Assembly (NCBI GenBank): GCA_023400235.1
Contig: JAEXFI010000012.1
Location: forward strand, 62,001-126,000
Length of the DNA: 64,000 bases
Direction: 5' to 3'
Origin: Bacillota bacterium
Lineage (GTDB): Bacteria > Bacillota > Clostridia > Acetivibrionales > DSM-1351
Shown here: piece after piece, positions 60,773-64,000 of the stretch
How the letters are laid out: every line of letters starts with the position of its first letter
How positions within the stretch are numbered: the stretch's first letter is position 1
Translations under genes and position numbers: made by a program
Notes under the pieces: model-generated
The model's input: only the letters and a program-made list of their open reading frames with translations
Databases searched by the model: none
What the model was told of the DNA's origin: nothing

Positions 60773-61657
60773 CTACGCTCTGGGATGAGTTTTCTTGTAA
60801 ATTTCCTTTATCTTGTTTTTTGCAATTTGGGCATATATCTGTGTAGAAGAAATGTCTGAATGACCAAGCATTTCCTGTATTGACCTTAAATCAGCTCCGT
60901 TTTCCAAAAGATGTGCGGCAAATGAATGTCTCAGAGTATGAGGGGTTATATCCTTGTTTATATTAGCCTGGTTCTTGTAATGTTTGATTATCTTCCAAAA
61001 ACCTTGTCTGGTCAGCCTTTTGCCGTTAACATTAACAAACAGTGCCTCTTCATTTATATCCTGAATCAAAAAATTTCTGGATTTCAAAAGATATTCGTGT
61101 ACGGCGGCCACCGATATTGAACCTATGGGAATGCTTCTCTCACGGGTACCCTTATTGCACTTGATGAACCCGAGTTCAAGGTTAATATCAGCCAGATTCA
61201 ACGAAATCAATTCTGATACCCTTATTCCTGTGGCATATAGCAGTTCAAGCATGGCCTTGTCTCTGATACCTTTTAAATCAAGACACTTTGGCTGATCCAG
61301 CAGCAATTCAACCTCCTGGGTGGAGAGAATCTGAGGAAGCTTTTTTTCCACCTTTGGTGATTCAAGCTCTGAAGTAGGGTCAAGTTCTATAATCTTGTTC
61401 TTATGCAAAAATTGATAAAAAGATCGTATTGAAGCCAGATTTCTTGAAATGGTAGAGGTAGCCCTTCCTTTCTTTTGTAAATGCAAAAGATATGCTATAA
61501 CGGTTGTTTTGTTGGTAGCAGCTATATTGTTGGCATTGATCTCTTTCAGATATGTAGTGTACTGTTCAATATCCCTCTTATAAGATTGAAGAGTATTAAG
61601 AGACAATCGCTTATCCCTTTCAAGAAAATTGATAAAATTTTCAACCTGAACTTCCAT
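60773..61657 (-). CDS. xerD: Tyrosine recombinase XerD
   Basis: 294 residues. N-terminal SAM-like domain (LSLNTLQSYKRDIEQYTTYL), catalytic Arg in ATGIRVSELI, HTLRHSFA (HxxR), LGHSDISSTQIYAQI with H/W position H and the Tyr nucleophile. Resolves chromosome dimers at dif with XerC. In clostridia it sits with spoIIM/nudix genes, as here. ATG 61657 with GGAG nine bases upstream. Confidence 0.95.
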   Translation of the reverse strand: MEVQVENFINFLERDKRLSLNTLQSYKRDIEQYTTYLKEINANNIAATNKTTVIAYLLHLQKKGRATSTISRNLASIRSFYQFLHKNKIIELDPTSELESPKVEKKLPQILSTQEVELLLDQPKCLDLKGIRDKAMLELLYATGIRVSELISLNLADINLELGFIKCNKGTRERSIPIGSISVAAVHEYLLKSRNFLIQDINEEALFVNVNGKRLTRQGFWKIIKHYKNQANINKDITPHTLRHSFAAHLLENGADLRSIQEMLGHSDISSTQIYAQIAKNKIKEIYKKTHPRA

Positions 61658-61833
61658 CAAAAACGACTCCTTTTTTTTTAGTTAAGCACTTATTTTCCAG
61701 TTCTCATAAAATCAGACTTAATCTTTATCCTATATTCTATAACAAATATTTCTATATTTAAAGAACATTTTGTATTTTTATCTATATTTAACATAATTAT
61801 TCCAAATAATTGTTGAAATTACCAAATTATCCT

Positions 61834-62466
61834 TCAAAATTTTATCAAATTCAATGCTCCGGAGGTTATAAAAGTTTCAATAAAAGTTGCCAGCAGTATA
61901 AAAAATGAAAAAAATGCTGCAGCAAAGTTATACGGACGGATTTTTTGCTTGATTTCCTCATAACCGGAGCCGGTTCTTTTCAGCCAGGTCCTGAAAACTG
62001 CACCTGACAGCTTCATGCCATTCACCCCCAGAGCCACAAGGCATGGAACCAAAATTACCTCCTTGGGTACAAAACAAATTGTAGATATCAAGATACCTTT
62101 TGTCCCCAGCATCCCCATTATGATACCCGAGCCAAAGCCCGTACTGAAGCCCCTCATTCCAAGAACTGCATAATACACAGGAAATCCCGCCACAGTAAAT
62201 CCCAGCACCCAGAACAGCAGTATCAGCTTAATATTATCCAGCAGTGTGATCTTAAGCAAATCCAGCTTGTTAAAATCGTTTGTATCCAGCAACTTTACGA
62301 ACCCGTTGAAAAAGGTCACCATTTCCCCTTTCTGCTGAAAATCAAGGTCATTTACTGATGCTGCCCCAAGGCAAATGCCAATGATATAAAACAGAAACAG
62401 GCTCAGGTATAAAAATCTATTGTTTTTCAGATGCTCCTTAACAACATTGCCCGTTTTTTTTAACAT
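61834..62466 (-). CDS. spoIIM: Stage II sporulation protein M
   Basis: 210 residues, about five membrane helices. FLYLSLFLFYIIGICLGA, GFTVAGFPVYYAVLGMRGFSTGFGSGII and C-terminal ILLATFIETFITSG match SpoIIM, part of the mother-cell DMP complex (SpoIID-M-P) that drives engulfment. ATG 62466 with GGAGG upstream; the frame runs 24 codons further. A CATACACA sigma-E-like -10 is upstream, but its -35 spacing is unusual. Confidence 0.92.
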   Translation of the reverse strand: MLKKTGNVVKEHLKNNRFLYLSLFLFYIIGICLGAASVNDLDFQQKGEMVTFFNGFVKLLDTNDFNKLDLLKITLLDNIKLILLFWVLGFTVAGFPVYYAVLGMRGFSTGFGSGIIMGMLGTKGILISTICFVPKEVILVPCLVALGVNGMKLSGAVFRTWLKRTGSGYEEIKQKIRPYNFAAAFFSFFILLATFIETFITSGALNLIKF

Positions 62467-62547
62467 ACTGTATCCTCCGGCCTTTATCTTATTGTGTATG
62501 AAAATCTTGCGACAATAAAATATATGCCGGATAAACATAAGATATTA

Positions 62548-63096
62548 CTATAACTTGGAAGCTTTTATTTTTCTTTCTGCCAGAAGAACACCTATTATGG
62601 TCTTGGCATCGGTTATCTTGTGTTCAAGAATCATATCTACAAGCTGGGAAACATGTATCTTATCTACATCCAGGAATTCATCCTCGTCAGTACAGGGCTC
62701 TCCCTGAGTCAGGCCTGTTGCCATATACATATGGATAACCTCATTGCAGAAGCCCGGGGTTGTATGAATGCTTATGAGATGTTCCATACTTTGGGCTCTG
62801 AGTCCGGTTTCCTCAATCAATTCTCTTTCTGCACATATTTTCGGATCTTCTCCGGGAGAGTCCAGCTTTCCCGCCGGCAGCTCAAGTGTGGTAAAATCAA
62901 GGGGCTTTCTGAACTGTCTGACCATATATATTTCGCCATTTTCATTTACCGGCACTACCACTGAGGCTCCGGGATGAAGCACAATATCCCTGGTGGCCTC
63001 TTTTCCGTTTGGAAGGCTTACTGTAAGGTTTTGTACCTTAATGATATTTCCTTTATAAATATCCTCTGTTTTTAGCGTTTTTTCCGAGTATTCCAT
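62548..63096 (-). CDS. nudF: Nudix hydrolase, ADP-ribose pyrophosphatase type
   Basis: 182 residues. Nudix box GKLDSPGEDPKICAERELIEETGL (G-x5-E-x7-REUxEExGU pattern) and VLHPGASVVVPVNENGEIYMVRQFRKP in front. Cleaves ADP-ribose to AMP and ribose-5-phosphate. Upstream of spoIIM by 81 bases. Confidence 0.92.
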   Translation of the reverse strand: MEYSEKTLKTEDIYKGNIIKVQNLTVSLPNGKEATRDIVLHPGASVVVPVNENGEIYMVRQFRKPLDFTTLELPAGKLDSPGEDPKICAERELIEETGLRAQSMEHLISIHTTPGFCNEVIHMYMATGLTQGEPCTDEDEFLDVDKIHVSQLVDMILEHKITDAKTIIGVLLAERKIKASKL

Positions 63097-63185
63097 ATTT
63101 TATCCCCCCTGTCCGCTATGCGGACATAAATTCGAAGGGTTGAAAGTGGTTTTCTTTCAACCTTGTTCCCCCATATAATTATTAT

Positions 63186-63632
63186 TTACATGCCTCCGGC
63201 AGCTTTTTTTATTTCATCAGTGGCCAGCTTGTCACATCTGTTGTTCATTTCATTGTCGGAATGCCCTTTTACCTTTATCCATTGTACCCTGTGGTATGAC
63301 GAAAGCCTTATGAGTTCCTTCCAAAGCTCAACATTTTTTACCTCTTCGTTTTTGTTCCTCTTCCAGCCGGCTTTTATCCATTTGTCCAGCCACCCCTGGT
63401 TAAAGGCGTTGACAAGATAGGCGCTGTCACTGTATACATTGACACTGCAAGGTTCCTTGAGCTTTTTAAGCGCTTCAAGGGCTGCGGTCAATTCCATCTT
63501 GTTATTTGTAGTAGCTCCCTCAAAACCCGATAATTCTATTTTGTGCCCTCCATATATAAGAACAGCTCCCCAGCCTCCTGCACCGGGATTTCCTGAGCAT
63601 GCTCCATCTGTATATATTTCCACCTGCTTCAT
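63186..63632 (-). CDS. rnhA: Ribonuclease HI
   Basis: 148 residues. Catalytic D9 (YTDGACSGNPG), E47 (MELTAALEAL), D69 (VYSDSAYL) and D134, with H124 in KGHSD. Cuts RNA of RNA-DNA hybrids. AGGAAA precedes ATG. Complete. Confidence 0.95.
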   Translation of the reverse strand: MKQVEIYTDGACSGNPGAGGWGAVLIYGGHKIELSGFEGATTNNKMELTAALEALKKLKEPCSVNVYSDSAYLVNAFNQGWLDKWIKAGWKRNKNEEVKNVELWKELIRLSSYHRVQWIKVKGHSDNEMNNRCDKLATDEIKKAAGGM

Positions 63633-63741
63633 GGAAAGATTTCCTCCAAATAAGAATATTTTACCTATAAAACATTATTATTATAACTTATTATTGGCAA
63701 TAACCAAACAAATATTTCTCCCATGTGCTTTCCTATAGCAA

Positions 63742-63769
63742 GAGGCACAAGCTTTACAACCTGTGCCTC
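63742..63769 (-). terminator. Hairpin after the right-edge gene
   Basis: GAGGCACA and TGTGCCTC arms around a 12-base loop, downstream of the clipped gene at 63853. T run weak. Confidence 0.5.
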
Positions 63770-63852
63770 AACCTTATGGGCCTGTAATCACTATATACCT
63801 GCCCCTGTAATTCCTCCTGTATTTCCCACCCTCAGGCAGCTTTCAAGAGGAC

Positions 63853-64000
63853 CTATATCTCCAGGCCGATTTTCAGAAGCATCATGGCGTAGGCTGACGT
63901 AATAAAGGTAAGTATCAGTGCAAATACAAACGCTATTCTGATAACCTTGTTTTCTTCTCCCAGCTTGTCTATGGAAGCAGCAGCATTCTGCAGCTTAGCA
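63853..64000 (-). CDS. C-terminal end of an unknown membrane protein, partial
   Basis: 48 residues visible: SIDKLGEENKVIRIAFVFALI then a hydrophobic stretch to AMMLLKIGLEI-stop. The one membrane helix near the end may form an anchor. The start lies beyond the right edge. Too short to name. Confidence 0.55.
   Translation of the reverse strand, partial: AKLQNAAASIDKLGEENKVIRIAFVFALILTFITSAYAMMLLKIGLEI

Overview
This window comes from an endospore-forming, low-to-moderate G+C member of the Clostridia. The gene content and order look like the Ruminiclostridium / Clostridium cellulolyticum-thermocellum group. The evidence is the sporulation genes (dpaA, spoIIM, ytfJ, a DacF-like carboxypeptidase), the IspH-S1 fusion, the three-gene biotin transcarboxylase set, the scpA-scpB-DUF2953-ytfJ string and strong GGAGG ribosome-binding sites. 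Genus assignment is inference.

Layout. 1-6.2 kb: a polytopic GT-C-like membrane protein cut by the left edge, then a dipicolinate synthase A gene that stops after its N-terminal half, an M16 peptidase, pnp with a structured leader, and rpsO. 6.4-11.1 kb: a MoxR-DUF58-transglutaminase operon. 11.2-14.5 kb: an EamA transporter, a BtrH-like protein, a repeat element and a small membrane protein. 14.5-19.9 kb: a VanG/VanC-type set (VanR, VanS, D-Ala:D-Ser-type ligase, membrane serine/alanine racemase) with no VanXY. 20.0-27.2 kb: a two-component system beside a copper cluster (CopZ, CopA, an HMA-TauE/SafE-cupredoxin fusion, a DUF2318 protein). 27.4-32.4 kb: cell-surface genes (LCP protein, a stalk-domain secreted protein, HtrA, DUF2752). 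32.8-36.9 kb: the DUF711/ACT pair and the radical-SAM/TIGR03915-type DNA-repair pair. 37.0-43.4 kb: murD, tRNA-Leu(CAG), cheR and the hutP-aroH-cmk-ispH/S1 operon. 43.8-47.5 kb: a membrane-anchored unknown, a BaiN-like flavoprotein, an RpiR-type regulator and a conserved unknown. 47.5-51.2 kb: the transcarboxylase operon. 51.5-54.2 kb: a Ca-binding-repeat secreted protein, DUF5362 and rluB. 54.4-64 kb: ytfJ, DUF2953, scpB, scpA, an M50 peptidase, dacF, pyrimidine-nucleoside phosphorylase, xerD, spoIIM, nudF, rnhA and a clipped gene.

Most of the window is ordinary chromosome. The strongest unusual points are these. dpaA is broken exactly at its conserved IPTA-EG position, with unrelated DNA of different composition following it; this is the pattern expected for a skin-type intervening element. 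A multi-hairpin repeat with 11-12 bp inverted ends occurs at 13.4 and 39.6 kb, with a short derivative at 54.2 kb. A helically phased array of six TTACA boxes lies upstream of the Ca-binding-repeat gene. The transcarboxylase operon has a consensus promoter with a perfect 17-bp palindrome at the start site. The pnp leader has crossing stems. A HutP homologue heads a shikimate/isoprenoid operon.

Start codons were moved inward from the longest reading frame wherever a clear Shine-Dalgarno sequence or family alignment required it. No IS element, CRISPR array, rRNA or known riboswitch class was recognised.
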